From Lumbricus rubellus (Eukaryota > Annelida > Clitellata > Crassiclitellata > Lumbricidae), in the NCBI GenBank assembly GCA_945859605.1, contig OX243828.1:22532609-22596608 (forward strand): DNA of 64,000 nt, read 5' to 3'. Position 1 is the stretch's first letter. Each line of letters starts with the position of its first letter. The notes beneath the pieces are model-generated. The model saw only the letters and a program-made list of their open reading frames with translations, did no database searches and had not been told where the DNA came from. Both the position numbers and the translations under genes were made by a program. Below are positions 33,262 to 47,111 of this stretch, one piece after another.

Positions 33262-34192
33262 GTGATCACCGATCCAACTGACTGGATCATATGGACTAGA
33301 GCTCTCTATATATAATGCAAGCATGGGCAGTGCCAACTGTGGGGACACGCAGACTGGAGGGTCCTACGTTCTGGTGCTTGGTGGGAGCTGGAAACAATTA
33401 AGACTTATAGACCAACTCATCGAAAATGAGCGGGATGGTGACAACGCGAACATACGAAAAGTCGGGTGTGCAAGCTGGAGCGGACACTAATTAGCATTAA
33501 AGCCTCGCAAATCACAGCTTATAGAATAAGTTAAGTTTTTAAACATAATTCGCATGCCACTACCCTTTTCACGCTAAATTTTCTCATACCAAGCTAGAAA
33601 TATACTTACAGAAAACACAGTCGTGAACAAGCCACAACAACGCCACAATGAACCGAATCAATAGGCCTATGGACGTAGGATATAATTATGTTCCCGTCAC
33701 GAGAACAATTAAGTCGACCTGCCAACCGTCGCTAATTGTCTTTTTCCACGCCCACCTCACAGCTGTTCCCCTAAGTAATGTCGCTCGAGATGCAACGAGG
33801 TGACACGCGCAACAAGTCACTTCAAACAAAACCAAAATAATAAAAAAAATATTGATTTATGAAAATGCAACAATACATTTTTTCATTCAGAAACAAACAC
33901 ATGATCGACATCATAATTATTCTGCTCTACCGGAGCAGTTCACGTACCAACGACAAATAAAAAACAAACAATAAAAACAAAAACCCTTCGGTAGCCTAAA
34001 TAACAAAGAAGCACCAGTTCACCACGAAATCAATAAATGTAAAAATGCAAATGTAATCGATTTTATTTAGCAACACAGCAACTTTTCCCAACAAAGAAAA
34101 TTCAGAAAAAACCAAGTCCACATTGCTCGGCACTATAGTGTTGTTTTATGGTGGCGTTTTAGGGCTCTTAAATGAAAGCAACATACATATAC
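33262..34192. other. intergenic, nothing recognised
   Basis: AT-rich sequence between the serpin 1 promoter side and MBTPS2; no convincing ORF or repeat. Confidence 0.5.
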
Positions 34193-34300
34193 AGGGGCGG
34201 ATACAGAACTTTTGAAAAGGGGGCCAAAATTCTAGACCTTGAGTCGGAAAAATTGTGGGTGCTCTATGGTCCCCAAAAAACTGATGACCTTTTTTACTGT
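34193..34300. mobile_element. CAGGGGCGGAT-type element, left end only
   Basis: CAGGGGCGGATACAGAACTT start resembles the ends of the element at 54625-54934; no right end found. Confidence 0.4.
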
Positions 34301-34502
34301 CTCTACTTATGTCACAGTGGCTTCTCTCAATGCCAATGCATACAGCATCTGCAACCAATCTGGCCACGGGGCTTGGCCGTCTGCTGCTGCTATCAATCAT
34401 TATTTCCAAGTGCAGTACAGAAGCCAACATTCAAATCAAAAGTCTGACAAATATCATACACACATACCAACATAATCAAATATAGTTGCCTTGGAGCAGG
34501 GA

Positions 34503-34783
34503 CAGGGCTTTTATTAGCGTGCAGGTCTTGACAAAATGTGCAGTTGTATATAGATAAATTTGTGAAGTAGTAAATGCAGCTAGAAATAGTAAAAAAAGGC
34601 CATCATCGTCCAAAAAGGTCACTGTCATCCATTATATTATTGACGCCATAGGATTTTCATACGGGGAATAAGCCTCATATAATCATATAGACCTACTGAA
34701 AAAAGGTAGTCAGAAAATCAGAAAGTTGATGGAAAGAGAACGATGTTGTGAAGTTCTAAAAATTCCTTTAAAAAGTCCTGGGA
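34503..34783. mobile_element. CAGGGCTTTT-type MITE, copy 2
   Basis: CAGGGCTTTTATTAGCGTGC start, AAAAAGTCCTG end, shared AATGTGCAGTTGTA. Confidence 0.6.
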
Positions 34784-34795
34784 AGGAAGATGGTT

Positions 34796-34985
34796 GAATG
34801 GTAACCGGCTGGCACAAAGATCAGAAGGACGCGGTTACAATACCCACTAGCCTCCATAAGGTTCACTCAGCCTTCCACTCCCTAGGGGTGACTGAAAATG
34901 AACTGTAGCACAGACAGACGCCTCGCAGGCTGCCATACGGCCAAATTTGACTCACTTGTTATCATTTGCTACTACAATCACATGC
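34796..34985 (+). mobile_element. SINE-like repeat family 5, copy 3
   Basis: TGGTAACCGGCTGGCAC start, TCAGCCTTCCACTCCCTAGG and CTGCCATACGGCCAAATTTG blocks parallel the 10920 copy. Confidence 0.55.
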
Positions 34986-35968
34986 AAACTTAGCTGTCAG
35001 TTTGAATTAATTAACAATTAAATTTTATCATCATAATTATCAACTGTCAATCAAACTGCACGTGACATGATAACAGACACAAGGTAATTAATATTTAGAG
35101 TAAATTACAAGTAATGCTTATCTCGAAACATCTCCAGCAATCAGATTGTGCCAAACTGTGGTAGGAAGTTCGCCTAAAAAAACTCAAGGCTGCCGATGCG
35201 ATAAATGTGAACTTAGTCTGAAATCGTAAAATAAAAAATTTCAACTCAACTATACAAGGCACATAATTTAATTCTACATAAAATAATTTTTCCTCAACCG
35301 GAAGCACGAACATTGTTGGCCAACTTGTGCTACTGTCCCACGAGAAACATCAACTGACAAGAATCAAATGCAAAGTCTTCTTGCAATAATATAGACACGT
35401 AGTCTTATTTCAAAACATCCACAGGGCATGCAAGTACATTGTACGAATGTGCGTATGTATGGTCATCTTTCAGAGTTCTACCTGTCTTTCAAGGTATCCA
35501 ACCAATAAATACAGTATTTTCACCAGAGTGACTAGATATTTACAGCCATGACCACACTCAATGTCAAGAAACAATCAGACAGCTTATAAGAAACCATAAG
35601 AAACCATGTTAAGAAAAGTTCACCTCGATAAGCAGCTTAAAAACTTTATGAAAAACATCAAAACAATTCACTGATTACAATTGAACAAACTGAACCTGAA
35701 CGACCCAAGTCTTATAAAACTTAGATGGCGAGCTCTGAGCAAACTCTGCACAATCAGTTCTTGGCCACCAAGGCCCGAAAGCAGTTCCAAAATTCATGTT
35801 TTGACATGGTAGGTGTCACCAGTGTCTTAGCAATCCATAGAACAAACTGACAGTTATCAGTGTAACATATAAGCAACTGTCCTATCTGCCAAATGAACAC
35901 ACTACCCTGCTCAGATGCAAATGCAACCAAAACCACACCATTACTAACCACACACCTAACGTCAACTC
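34986..35968. other. probable MBTPS2 3' flank
   Basis: Downstream of the MBTPS2 stop on the minus strand; short ORFs only. It may hold the 3' UTR and polyadenylation site, which I could not place. Confidence 0.4.
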
Positions 35969-36164
35969 CAGGGCTTTTTTCAGCAAGCAGTTCTTGACAA
36001 AATGTGCAGTTCTAAATGAATTTGTGCAGTTGTAGAAGCACTTCTGCACAGTAAAAAATAGTAAAAAGATCATTGTCATCCGAATGGAAGTAATTTACCA
36101 TGGGGGAGTACGGGAAGGGAAAAAAAGAGGTTGTGCAGCTATAAAAATTCCTTTAAAAGCCCTG
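35969..36164. mobile_element. CAGGGCTTTT-type MITE, copy 3 (uninterrupted)
   Basis: CAGGGCTTTTTTCAGCA to AAAAGCCCTG, flanked by GTCAACTC and CTCAACTC. It lies 104 bp past the MBTPS2 stop and preserves GAAGTAATTTACCATGG, the empty site of the nested element at 32792. Confidence 0.75.
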
Positions 36165-36268
36165 CTCAACTCAATGCCCATCTTAACAAACTACGCTCGC
36201 TCAACCGCATATCTCAAACCAATTACCAGTTATTTTCTGCTCAACGAGTCGCACCCAACTTTTTTTCG

Positions 36269-39200
36269 CTACCTCACAAAGAGCACCCATAGTGCGATAG
36301 CTATGTTGGCACCAAGCAGAAAAGTGCCAAACGCTACTATGGCAGTGTACAGAAGAGTCCGCATCTCCGGAGTTTTGATCAGTGACTTCATTGTCAGCTC
36401 AATCAGCGCTGACAGGATCCACTGGCCATCCAACGCGTAACACGGCACGACGTTCAGAATGGCCAGAGCACCGGATAACGATATCAAATACCTGAGTTTC
36501 AGGATAAGGAAAACCGACCCGATACTATTCACTACTTGAATCAACTGTTCAAACTTCAAAACAAAAGAAATGCATTCAACTTTAAAATGACAGCGGTTCA
36601 AAATCAACTCAGCAAACGATTATTACAATAAAAGCTTATCATTACGTTTAATTCCTCATTACTGGAACACAATATGGCATATTCAGTATTATCCAATATC
36701 CACGCATTTCTTCATTTTGATGTTTTTAAAACGGTACAATACTCATGGAATAGGCACACAAGGCTGCATATTATAAATAAATGCATACATAAATACGTAT
36801 ATAAGCTTGGAAATCAATTATTTTATATGCATATATACTTAGAAGTCAATTACATATTCAAAAGAAATCAATTAAGTATATAATTAATTATATATATCAT
36901 ATACACACACTTAGAAACCATTTATATGCACATATACTTAGAAATCAAATACATAGGCACTTAGAAAACAAAAATATATAATATATATATATAATATATA
37001 TATAATATATAGATCATAGAAATTAATTATATGCATTCTAACATACACTAATAAAACAATTATATATACACTAGTGAATAATTATTTCACTGCAAAAGGA
37101 TACTTGCAGAATGTCTCCAGAATGTACGGCAGATTGAGTGGAATAAATGAGAAATATGGCACGTAATTGCTCAACGACACTACAATAACAAACAAATAAA
37201 ATTATAATTTAGATCAATTATTCATCAATAATGTTTAATGGCAACAATTAATTTCGTGCAACTACAAAAATATGACTTGCTATTCATCTTTAGCAATGAC
37301 TTGCCGATGTAGAAACTTGCAACTGAAAACAGCAAATGGCTGTTGGTTGGTTCACTATTCCACTTAACCACGAAACTAATGAAAAAGATTGCAAACTGAT
37401 TAGCAATGCTAACTATTTCAAACCTGCATACCTCTACCACAAGCAGGGAGCACTGCTTGTATTTGAAAATAATAAAGAAATCCAACAAAATGCTAAACTA
37501 TAGCAACAAACTTCCAAATTTGACGTTATTGCTTCATGGACTATTAAAATCAAAATGTATATTTCAATAACATGATAAATTAATTTTTTTAAACATGTAG
37601 TCCTACAAAATTAATCAATTTAATAGCATAGTCGCATAACATCAACACCTCCCAAACTGTTCTCAGTTTCGCCTACTGTTGAAGACTGTTTTTTACGTTT
37701 GGCCTGGACCGGGAGCGCCTCTGAGTAGAGATCATGAAGAGGTGGTAGGGTGCTATGTGAATATTGATCGTTTCATTGATTATCAATGATTGATTGATTG
37801 AACATCAAAATCTGACAACATATCATACAAACCTGAATAGTAGAGATCCAAAGGATGGCCGAGGAAGAGGACAGGCTGCCTGCCATGCAGTAGTATCCTC
37901 AGCAGCCGTGTACTGTTGTCCAGTGATGGCTTAGCACAGACCATCGATGACTTGGGGTCAAAACAGTCGTCTACCGTGTGACACCTCGGTTTTTCGGATG
38001 TTGAACGTGCTGGCAAACAGGAATGCTTCTGCAAAAACAATATATACCCGACATAAAATAAAACTTAAGATGTCGTTAGGTGCCCCTTGGACTATTAATT
38101 TCCATTGATGTAAGCAACTGTACCCAAGCAAAAATCAGAAAGTCTGAAGAAATCAAAACAGAATGTCTGAAGAAATCAAAACAGAGTTCATAATATCTCA
38201 GCAAGATTGTCTTCATAAATCCAACTTCTATTTGAGTAAAAATTATTTCAATCAATCCAACTTCTATTTAGCAAGAATTATTTGTTAATCCAACTTCTAT
38301 TTAGAAAGAATTATTTTTTAATCCAACTTCCATTTAACGAGATCAAATATAATTATTTGTCAATCCGACTTCTAATTAGAAAGAATTATAATTATTTGTT
38401 AATCTATAATTAATTATAATTATTTGTTAATTCTATTAGCAAAAATTATTTGTCAACCCGACTTGCATTTGGCCAACTCTGCAACATGTGCAACGACGAA
38501 TAATTAATTTTAACCATGCTAAAATACACGTTTACCTTAACTTTTTATAAAGATAAATTAACTAACTATTTTTGAGACAAACACAGCTACATGCAAGTAA
38601 CATTTGCCAAGAAAACGTCTGCTTACAGCAGCTGCTGAATTCTTGCGGGTCCCATAACCAAAGCAGACGTGGGTATTCGTCATGTTCGAACAACATTCCA
38701 CATTGCCAGTCAACGTCACATAAGCTGAAATAGAACAAAACGCAGACATTAAAACTCTAACACTGATTGCATTAAGAACATACTCTAAAATCTAAGAAAT
38801 TGTTCATGTACAAAATTACATTTACCATTTATTGTATATGAAATAATAAAAAATTGAAAATAAACAACAAATTAAATTTATGATTCATTTAATAAAGCAT
38901 CAGACAAATAAGTTGAAATAACCTCTTATAATGATTGCATAGTGATTTCATACAGGCTATAAATTGCCAAAGTAGTCTTTTACAATAATTGCATTGTGAT
39001 TTCATACAGGCTATAAATTGCCAAAGTAGTCTTTTACAATAATTGCATTGTGATTTCATACAGGCTATAAATTGCCAAAGTAGTCTTTTACAATAATTGC
39101 ATTGTGATTTCATACAGGCTATAAATTGCCAAAGTAGTCTTTTACAATAATTGCTTTGTGATTTCATACAGGCTATAAATTGCCAAAGTAGTCTTTTACA

Positions 39201-42200
39201 ATAATTGAATTGTGATTTCTGAGGCTGTAAATTCTCAAAGTAACCTTTTATAATAATTGCACTGTGATATCACAAAGTCTATTTATAAGTTGCCATAGTA
39301 ACCTCTTATAATAATTGCACACTGTGATTTCATTGAGGCTATAAATTGCCATAGTAACCTTTTATGACAACTGCATTTATATCATTTCATAGAAGCTATG
39401 AAATGCCATAGCTTATTTAATTACATTGTGATTTCATAGAAGCTAAAAATTGCCATAGCAACACCTTATAATAATTGCATTGTGATTTTCATGGAAGCAC
39501 ATAAATTGCCATAGTAACCTCTTATAATAATTGCATTGTGATTTCATAGAAGCAATAAATTGCCATAGTACCATCTTATAATAATTGCATTGTGATTTTC
39601 ATGGAAGCACATAAATTGCCATAACAACCTCTTATAATAATTGCATTGTGATTTTCATGGCAGCAATAAATTGCCATAGTAACATCTTATAATAATTGCA
39701 TTATGATTTCTAGTCTATAAATTGCCATAGTTAAACCTCCTATAATAATTGTGTTGTGATTTCATATAAGCAATTTTGTAACATGATTGGCTAAGACACT
39801 GTTAGGGTGAAAATGGTGACGATTGAGAGGCACACTGAGCTAAGCAATGCGGTTTTGATAGGCAGTACACCACACATGGGCAACTTTCTTAACAAAAGGC
39901 CACCCCTAAGCTTTAAACCTTGGGCAGCTCAGAGGCTGTATGCCAAGAACAGTTCAAAGCTCCGCACGGGCTGGATCCTGTATGTTGCCCCCCCCCCAAC
40001 CTACTTAACCCTTTACCAACCACACACACACACACAGTAACAAACACACACATACACACACTTGCCCTTACACAAGAATCAATCGCACGTACAGACACAC
40101 ACACACACACACAAACGCATACACACAGATGCACTCACACACAGACACACGTGCACACATACAGGAAAAAACCTTGATAAAGAAATCATAAGTCATGGCA
40201 AAGTGCAGCACCTGAAGTCGATATGTCCAATTGCTTTACAACGTCCATTGGAATGCAGAATCCGACCGTTTCGTGGTCCATGCTCGCGTGCAGACAGCTC
40301 ACCCAGTCACTGACGCTCGACACTCGGCAGCTGTCGATGCTTGTCACGACACCGCCAATGACCAGACCCTTTGGACCGGACACTGGTGAATTCTGAATCA
40401 GCACAATCCATACAAGCATTGAGCAATAATAATAATAATAATAATAATTTTAAGAGAAGGAACAGGACAGGATACTATGGAAAACATCATCAGAATGAAA
40501 AGACTAAGATGGATGGGGCATGTCTTTCGCATGGACGACAACAGAAGAGCGAAGCAAGTGATGAACTGGGACACTGGAGGAAAAAGAAAGCGAGGAGGAC
40601 CGAGGAAGAACTGGCCAGAAACAATTAGAAGCGACTTAAGATGCCTGGAGCTGACATGGGAGGAGGCGGAAGAACTGGCGATGGATAGAGACGAGCGGAG
40701 GAGATGCGTCGCCCGGTGTGCAGACATGCACAAGAAGGACTAAGTTCTAAGTAAGTTATTTTTTTATTCAACAATCCGATTGACAGACTGCAACCGGTGA
40801 CAGTATACAATTATGCAGTTGAAACAATTTAAAAAACTCAAATCTCAGAATACATAACTACTAATGGAATAGACAGCCTTCAATACATGGCGCTAATAGC
40901 ACCCTACAAAGCAAGTCCGCCCTATATGGGGCCATAATACATCAAAGTAATAAATACTAATTACATATGCAAATTGAATAAGAAGTTGAGTGAAATAACT
41001 GGACAGTTATCAGGCACTCGGTAAATGCTTTGAATGACAATTATAAAACGTAATATAATAATAATTTTAAAGCTTAGAGATGAATATTTATATTTAAATC
41101 GTAATAAAATTATAATTTTAAAGCTCAGAGACGGATATTTATATTTAAAACATAATAAAATTATAATTTTAAAGCTCAGAGACGGATATTTATATTTAAA
41201 ACGTAATAAAATTATAATTTTAAAGCTTAGAGACGTATATTTATATTTAAAACGTAATAAAATTATAATTTTAAAGTTCAGAGACGGATATTTATATTTA
41301 AAACGTAATAAAATTATAATTTTAAAGTTCAGAGACGGATATTTATATTTAAATCGTAATAAAATTATAATTTTAAAGCTCCGAGATGGATATTTATATT
41401 TAAATCGTAATAAAATTATAATTTTAAAGCTCAGAGACGAATATTTATATTTAAATCGTAATAAAATTATAATTTTAAAGCTCAGAGACGGATATTTATA
41501 TTTAAAACGTAATAAAATTATTTTTTAAAGCTCAGAGACGGATATTTATCTGATTGACCGGCCTCCAGTACGCCAGTTATCACGACCGAATGCCCGGAAT
41601 GGTAAAACGGAAGAAGAAAGAGCGGCAGGAAGATGAGCGCCAGAATCGCAAGGATGACGATGACGAAATTGTGCCACACTCCGGCACAGTAGATCCGCAG
41701 TTGACGTATCGGAGAGACGACCTGGAGATGTTCCGTCGACAGATCGACAAAGGCTCCTGGATACAACGCGAGGATGAAGATCCCGAATCCGTTGACGTGC
41801 ACCTCCTCTCTATGCAGAAATATCAACCGACAATTAATTACGTTAAGTATATTCTTTAATACTCCACTCGCAAACTCACAATTATAATAATAATAATATT
41901 ATTATTATTATTAATATTAATTCAGCCGTTCCAGAATAAAAAAATATAAGTCTCCGAATAATTTTTTAAAATCCTGTGGGATCTGAGATACCTCGGGTAA
42001 ACAATAAAAATGTAAAATAATAATAATAATTACAACAATTTATATGGCGCAGTAACACAGTCAGATAAAAGGCCTAAAAAAATTGTGTTTCCGGTAACAG
42101 AGCTAAAAAAAATTGGGTAGGTAGGTCGGAAAATATTTTTATTTTGGTAAAATATTTTTATGCAGTGACTATCCGAAAAAGTATACCCCACTAGTCTTTT

Positions 42201-44388
42201 TTGCATGCTGAAACAAAGAACGTGTTCTAAGCAAGTATAAACTGCCTATTTCCCGACGGTCTGCACCTAAAACTGCTCTAAAAACAGTCCTATTAATTTC
42301 ATTTTGTTGACGTCTCTTATGTTATGTCAATACAAATGTTTAAAAAAAAAAAAATTTAAATTAAATATTTTTTTTAAAAATATTTTTTGAAAAATTTTTT
42401 TTTTAATAAATTTTTTTTACAAAAATATTTGAGTCGCGGCCGTAAAAATGGGTCGGTCGGGTTACCGGAAACACAACAATTTTTTTCTATGCCTAAGGAT
42501 GCCAATGGGACATGCAACATAAAGCGCCCCTTCATCGGAACTACTCAGAGGTGCATTTACTTTATCAGTTCAAGAAACAAAGATATGACTCTAAATATAA
42601 ATATCTGACTCAGGTAAACTTATGAAGACCACACGAAAACTCACCTGATGGCAGCAATGGCATGGCCAAGCTCATGAAACACACCACACACGAGTAACGT
42701 GAACAGATAGTAAACTATCTGATTCATGGGCAGATTTACACCAGGCATCTAAGGACAGAAAACCATACATTCACTCACACAGTTGAATTTATGAACTCAT
42801 TGATTAAATTCATCTATCAAAAATTCTCTATCCCAAAATTATCATTTTATTAAACTGAGACAATAAAATTCAACAAAAAAGTCATTCAAGTGAATATTAG
42901 CCTAAAATGCTACATGATCAAATCATTGCATATACAATGCTGCAGTTCTAAGCAATCTGCATTATTTTGCTGTGAGAGTCATATCAGTGACTGTAAAGTA
43001 AGTAAGTAAATACTGTCTTTATTACTACACTTGCAAAACACACAATATTTGTTTGTTTGTTTGTGCACTTGTTATAGCGCCCCTTCAAGCTCTCACTACT
43101 CAGAGGCACTCCCGAAGGCAGAGCGGACACTGCATCGGAGTTTCACGCCGAAGCGCTGAGCAATTGTGAGTGAAGGACTTGCTCAAGGTCCTTACGCGGT
43201 GAGGTGGATTCGAACCTCGAACCTTCCGACTCCAAGGCAATGACCCCACCATTACACCACCGCGCCCCACTAATACACCTCTGGAGTCCTTCAACATCTC
43301 CGGACGATTATCACAACCAAAATCCCGGAGGAAATAAAAGAACAAGCGATTTATTTATTTTACCACTGGCGTCAGAACTTGTTGCTCCACAGGTTGCTGC
43401 CTCAGCGTATTGATGATGACCATAGACAGAAGCAACATAGACACAACCATCGCGATCATGCCAAACATGACGCCGAGCGTAAACCATGTCTTAAGGATCT
43501 GCGATTTTGATGAACCGATACGAACGAAAGTGCGGTTGAAGTATGTCGTGTACCAACGCAGCTGCGCCACGTAAACGGAGAGACCAGTGGAATGAAGGAC
43601 GCGGAAATACGGAACAGACAGCTTTTGATGACCCTAAAACGACAACAGTAGCGAAAAATACATACAGTTTGCAAGGACTCGGACATCCTAAGTCAGATGA
43701 AAGTTCAGAACAATATACATGCAGTTGCCGGAAAGTCAGTCGCCACAACATTAAACAGGACAAATTTACGACCGCATACAAACCAAAACCAGCATTGGGA
43801 AAGACAGGATAAATTTATTCCAACTACTTTTTTAAAAATCCATGTTACTGCCTTGTTATGGGCAAAAGTGATTTTGATTTAATATCAGGCAGCGTGTTTA
43901 TCTAGTCATTTCCCGATGATGATTTGATTGCTATTGGCCAAAAAATAAGCTGCAACTCAGTTTTTAACCAACTGGTCAGAATTAAACAGTACTGCCAGGA
44001 GAAGTGCTGTTGGAGAGATGTCACTTGCACAGCTGTGGACAATTTTTTAAAATTAAACTTATTATAAGTCCGTGATTGTTTCTGTCTGAGAACTATTAAT
44101 GTAGACCACACCTTCGCACAATTACAGGCAGGGGTTGTACTGGCAAAATTAGAAGTGAGTGAGTACACGCTACGATTGCCTAGGTCTGTCTGCAGGTCAC
44201 TCTCCTGCATATTACACACAAATATCTAATGAGGGCAGTACACACTGTATACCCTCGATTACAGCCATGTATTTATTTACTTATGCTTTGAAGACTAACG
44301 AGTTTAATGTTACCTTAAAGAACGAGTCCAACAGATAAAGAAGCGACCAGAAACCAAGCAGCAAAGCAACCGCCGTTGTCTGAAGCAT
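36269..44388 (-). CDS. MBTPS2: membrane-bound transcription factor site-2 protease (S2P), 9 exons
   Basis: Intramembrane zinc metalloprotease of the Golgi that makes the second cut in SREBP and ATF6 after site-1 protease. Exons in order: 44314-44388, 43364-43633, 42645-42748, 41572-41809, 40212-40392, 38627-38724, 37833-38028, 37104-37179, 36269-36491; about 486 residues with stop TAG (human 519, which has a poly-Ser insert missing here). Exon 1 is an N-terminal hydrophobic segment ending LLYLLDSFFK. Exon 3 carries the zinc motif FHELGHAIAAI. Exon 4 gives NGFGIFILALYPGAFVDL and RQLRIYCAGVWHNF. Exons 5-7 hold the luminal PDZ-like and Cys-rich part (SPVSGPKGL, VECCSN, KHSCLPARS). Exon 9 has the third catalytic motif, VPCYALDGQWIL. 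The exon 4 end is uncertain: the obvious donor at 41558/41557 leaves phase 1 while exon 5 needs phase 0, so I used GGC|GTACTG, which drops about four residues relative to human. Confidence 0.93.
36960..37020. repeat. (ATAT)n tract
   Basis: Imperfect TA-rich run in the intron between MBTPS2 exons 8 and 9. Confidence 0.8.
38925..39777. repeat. 54-bp minisatellite in an MBTPS2 intron
   Basis: Units of AATTGCATTGTGATTTCATA, CAGGCTATAAATTGCCAAAG and TAGTCTTTTAC. The first five are almost identical, the next ten diverged. Lies between exons 5 and 6. Confidence 0.9.
40015..40165. repeat. interrupted (CA)n tract
   Basis: CACACA runs with ACG interruptions, starting right after TTAACCCTTTACCAACC (40005), which looks like one TTAA-element end. 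Confidence 0.85.
40449..40743 (+). pseudogene. 3' end of a non-LTR retrotransposon RT ORF
   Basis: Encodes a reverse-transcriptase C-terminal region (RLRWMGHVFRMDDNRRAKQ, then KRKRGGPRKNW) after an (AAT)n run, ending at a TAA. It lies antisense to MBTPS2, in the region upstream of exon 5. Severely 5'-truncated; only the last ~85 residues remain. Confidence 0.7.
41038..41556. repeat. 51-bp minisatellite abutting MBTPS2 exon 4
   Basis: Ten units with AATTTTAAAGCTCAGAGACG and GATATTTATATTTAAAACGT. The last, partial unit reaches the exon 4 donor region. Confidence 0.92.
43062..43269 (-). mobile_element. SINE family 1, full length
   Basis: GTGCACTTGTTATAGCGCCC tail, GGATTCGAACC B box, CACCGCGCCCCA head end; in the intron between MBTPS2 exons 2 and 3. 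Confidence 0.87.
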
Positions 44389-47111
44389 TCTGAGACTTTT
44401 GAGTGACGATCAAATTCAAGACATGACGACGTCCGACCGAAAAATGCTCATCCGGAATTAAACAGCTGCAAATAAACCACTTGTAAACACGTAAACTTCT
44501 TAAACATATTTGACACAGCAACAAGAATATTTTCACCTAAAACAGCGGCGTTACTTCTTTACTGTACTGTTTCCGCCATATGAACCAAACCAGCATTGGC
44601 AAAGATAGTTTCCTGACTCTGTTGTTTTAAATGTGGGTAAGCAATAGCTTACCCTACCTTCAAGAGACATTCAAGTCTCTCTAGCGCCGGTGAATAAGCT
44701 GGTCTCCCTGACATGGTTTTTGTGGGTGCTGAGAAATTCTCGAAGATTTACATACACACATACATACATACATACTACGTATGCACCAACGTATGTACCA
44801 CGTACGTACGTACATACATGCATGCATGCAGCACTGAGTCAGCAACACTGCATGACTAGCAAGTCATTATTTCCCATTTGACGTCGCGACTTATTGAAAA
44901 GTAAAAAGACATTCGATTTCCCCAAAACGCCAGGCTTACTTAGGATTTAAACAACCTTCTGTAATATGTCCAGTAATTTTTATATACATATATTATTTAG
45001 AATACATTCCCGCATTACTTTCTCACAACCCGCCATCTTTTCACGCACATGCGTAAGTTCATTTTATAGCGCAATGATTTTGTTCACGTTTTTGCACAAA
45101 AAGACATGCCTTTTAGATGGACCTATAGTTTGGAACAGTCGTCCTGTGAATATTTGCACTATCATTGTTCATTCGAGCGACCCAGGCAAAACTTTCGACG
45201 CACATGTGTAAATTTCTTGTCAATGTAGCATGTGGGAACATGGCACCATGATCACAGCACTTTAGGCCTACATGTTCTACAACTGCGCTTTGGAAAAGTC
45301 TGGATCCATAATTATATGCATGCATACATTCGGGGTTTCAATTGTTAAATTTGAACTGGGGCTGGCAAAGGTCTATAATTTGTTTTTCTGCCTAACTGAG
45401 TGCGTGACCTCTGTTTGACATCCTGACCTTCAACCAAAACTAGTTAGTTTAGGCACAGACTGTGAGATGAGTGATCTTCAATGAAAGATCATTCTTATGC
45501 AGATTTGTACACCGGTTTGGCTAATGCGTTAAGTTTCACAGCAGAAAATAAATAGGAAGCTCGAATAAGTAGCCTACTATATTAAGTGTGATTTCTAAGT
45601 AAACTAGTCTAATATTTGCAGTAATTCCAACACGTCTTTTGTACTATTCATGGTACTTAAGTTTGTTCTCACTTCACTTTGAACCGAAACTACTTAAGTA
45701 AGAATTATTTTATCAATTTAACCAAGAATTACAATGGGCGAATTTTTAGAACACTGCAGTGTTATTAAGATAAGTCGCTTCGCTACCCTCTTACTTATTG
45801 ATTTTAAATGATGGTGACACGTAGTGGGGCAAATGCAGATATTGTGCATTATTATTATTATTTCTGTTTAACTAAGAAAGTTTAAACCGATTAATATTGT
45901 TTTATAGGCTCTTTAGGACTGTTTACTTTTCGATCGCACCTGGTGTTAAATTTGCGTCAAATGGAGTTGTACTTTAGGAGAACGGAATACTAAAATCTAT
46001 CGTGAGGCTGTCATTCTGCGGTCAAAAATGCGAATCGAACGAGAAACTCAATGTTGATTTATTGATGCGTTTGTTTTGAATACGCTGTTGGTTGGCCTGG
46101 AAAGCTGAGATGTTCGAGGTTCGTGCAATGGATCGAGCTAACTTTTCGAGTTGATTTCATTAGTCCGTGATCGATAATATGTGTACGCCCTTATTTCGAT
46201 ACCAGTCGTAAGACGGTAAGAGTCGGCGTTAGTTGTGATTAACGGAAGCGTAAGCATGCCAAGTGTAAAAAAGAAAATCTAGTGATACTGGATTTATATT
46301 TTTAACAGGGCATTGTCACGTCCTTAGAGTGCCCATCGATGCTGGTATATTAGGAAGGTACAGAATTGGAAAAATTAGATTATTTGAACAGTGCGATTAT
46401 TTTTTTTGTTATTCTACATTATTCAGCGATTATTCACAAATAGGTAATCACACAGTAATGAAGGACTGTAGTACAGTTTGATGGCATGCGACCGAAAATA
46501 CCGGGTGAGGTATAACATAACATTGGCTAGGTCGCCTATATGCAATGAGTAGACAAATATGGCTGCCGCAGACTGGGGCAGAATAGAGCGCTCTGAATTT
46601 ATAGCCTGATATTTATGCGAAGTTAGTAAGAAAGTAGGGGTCCACGAAATAACACTTCGACTAGAAAATATATTATATTTTGAATAGACCAATGGAAACA
46701 ATAAGGTAACGTGTGACCTAATCTTAACCGAAAACACACCACTCACCTAACCATGACCCTAAACGGCCCTCAAAACACACAACCTAACGCTAACTTACAC
46801 TCACAACGCCAGTAAACTTACACACTATCACAATTGTAATTACAAATAAATTTATTTAGCTCATTTTCAGGAAAATTCATGTGCTGCCAAATGCCTCGTT
46901 CACAGACTGTAAATAACTGTTCCAGATGGTTCTCTATTCTGTCAGTTTAAACATGTACTTACAAGTGCTTTCTATTGTTTTGTCAGCCAGGTTCATGCCA
47001 TTGACAAAATCACCCAAGACAATGATGGCATGAAGATGAACATCTGGTTAAATTCGACTCACCACAGAACGATGTTGGCATAGATTCTCGGCGCTGCGCA
47101 GTAACGCATAT
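44389..47111. promoter_or_regulatory. divergent intergenic region between MBTPS2 and the METTL24-like gene
   Basis: 2.7 kb separating two divergently transcribed genes, so both promoters should lie here. A CATA/ACGT microsatellite run at 44750-44830; no TATA box I would trust; no coding frame. Confidence 0.45.

Noticed and set aside
38889..39167. CRISPR-like regularly repeated units
   Set aside because: The units are contiguous with no unique spacers, in an intron of an animal gene: a minisatellite.
41034..41528. 164-codon ORF of 17-residue repeats
   Set aside because: It follows from a 51-bp unit without stop codons, lies in an MBTPS2 intron and has no coding context.
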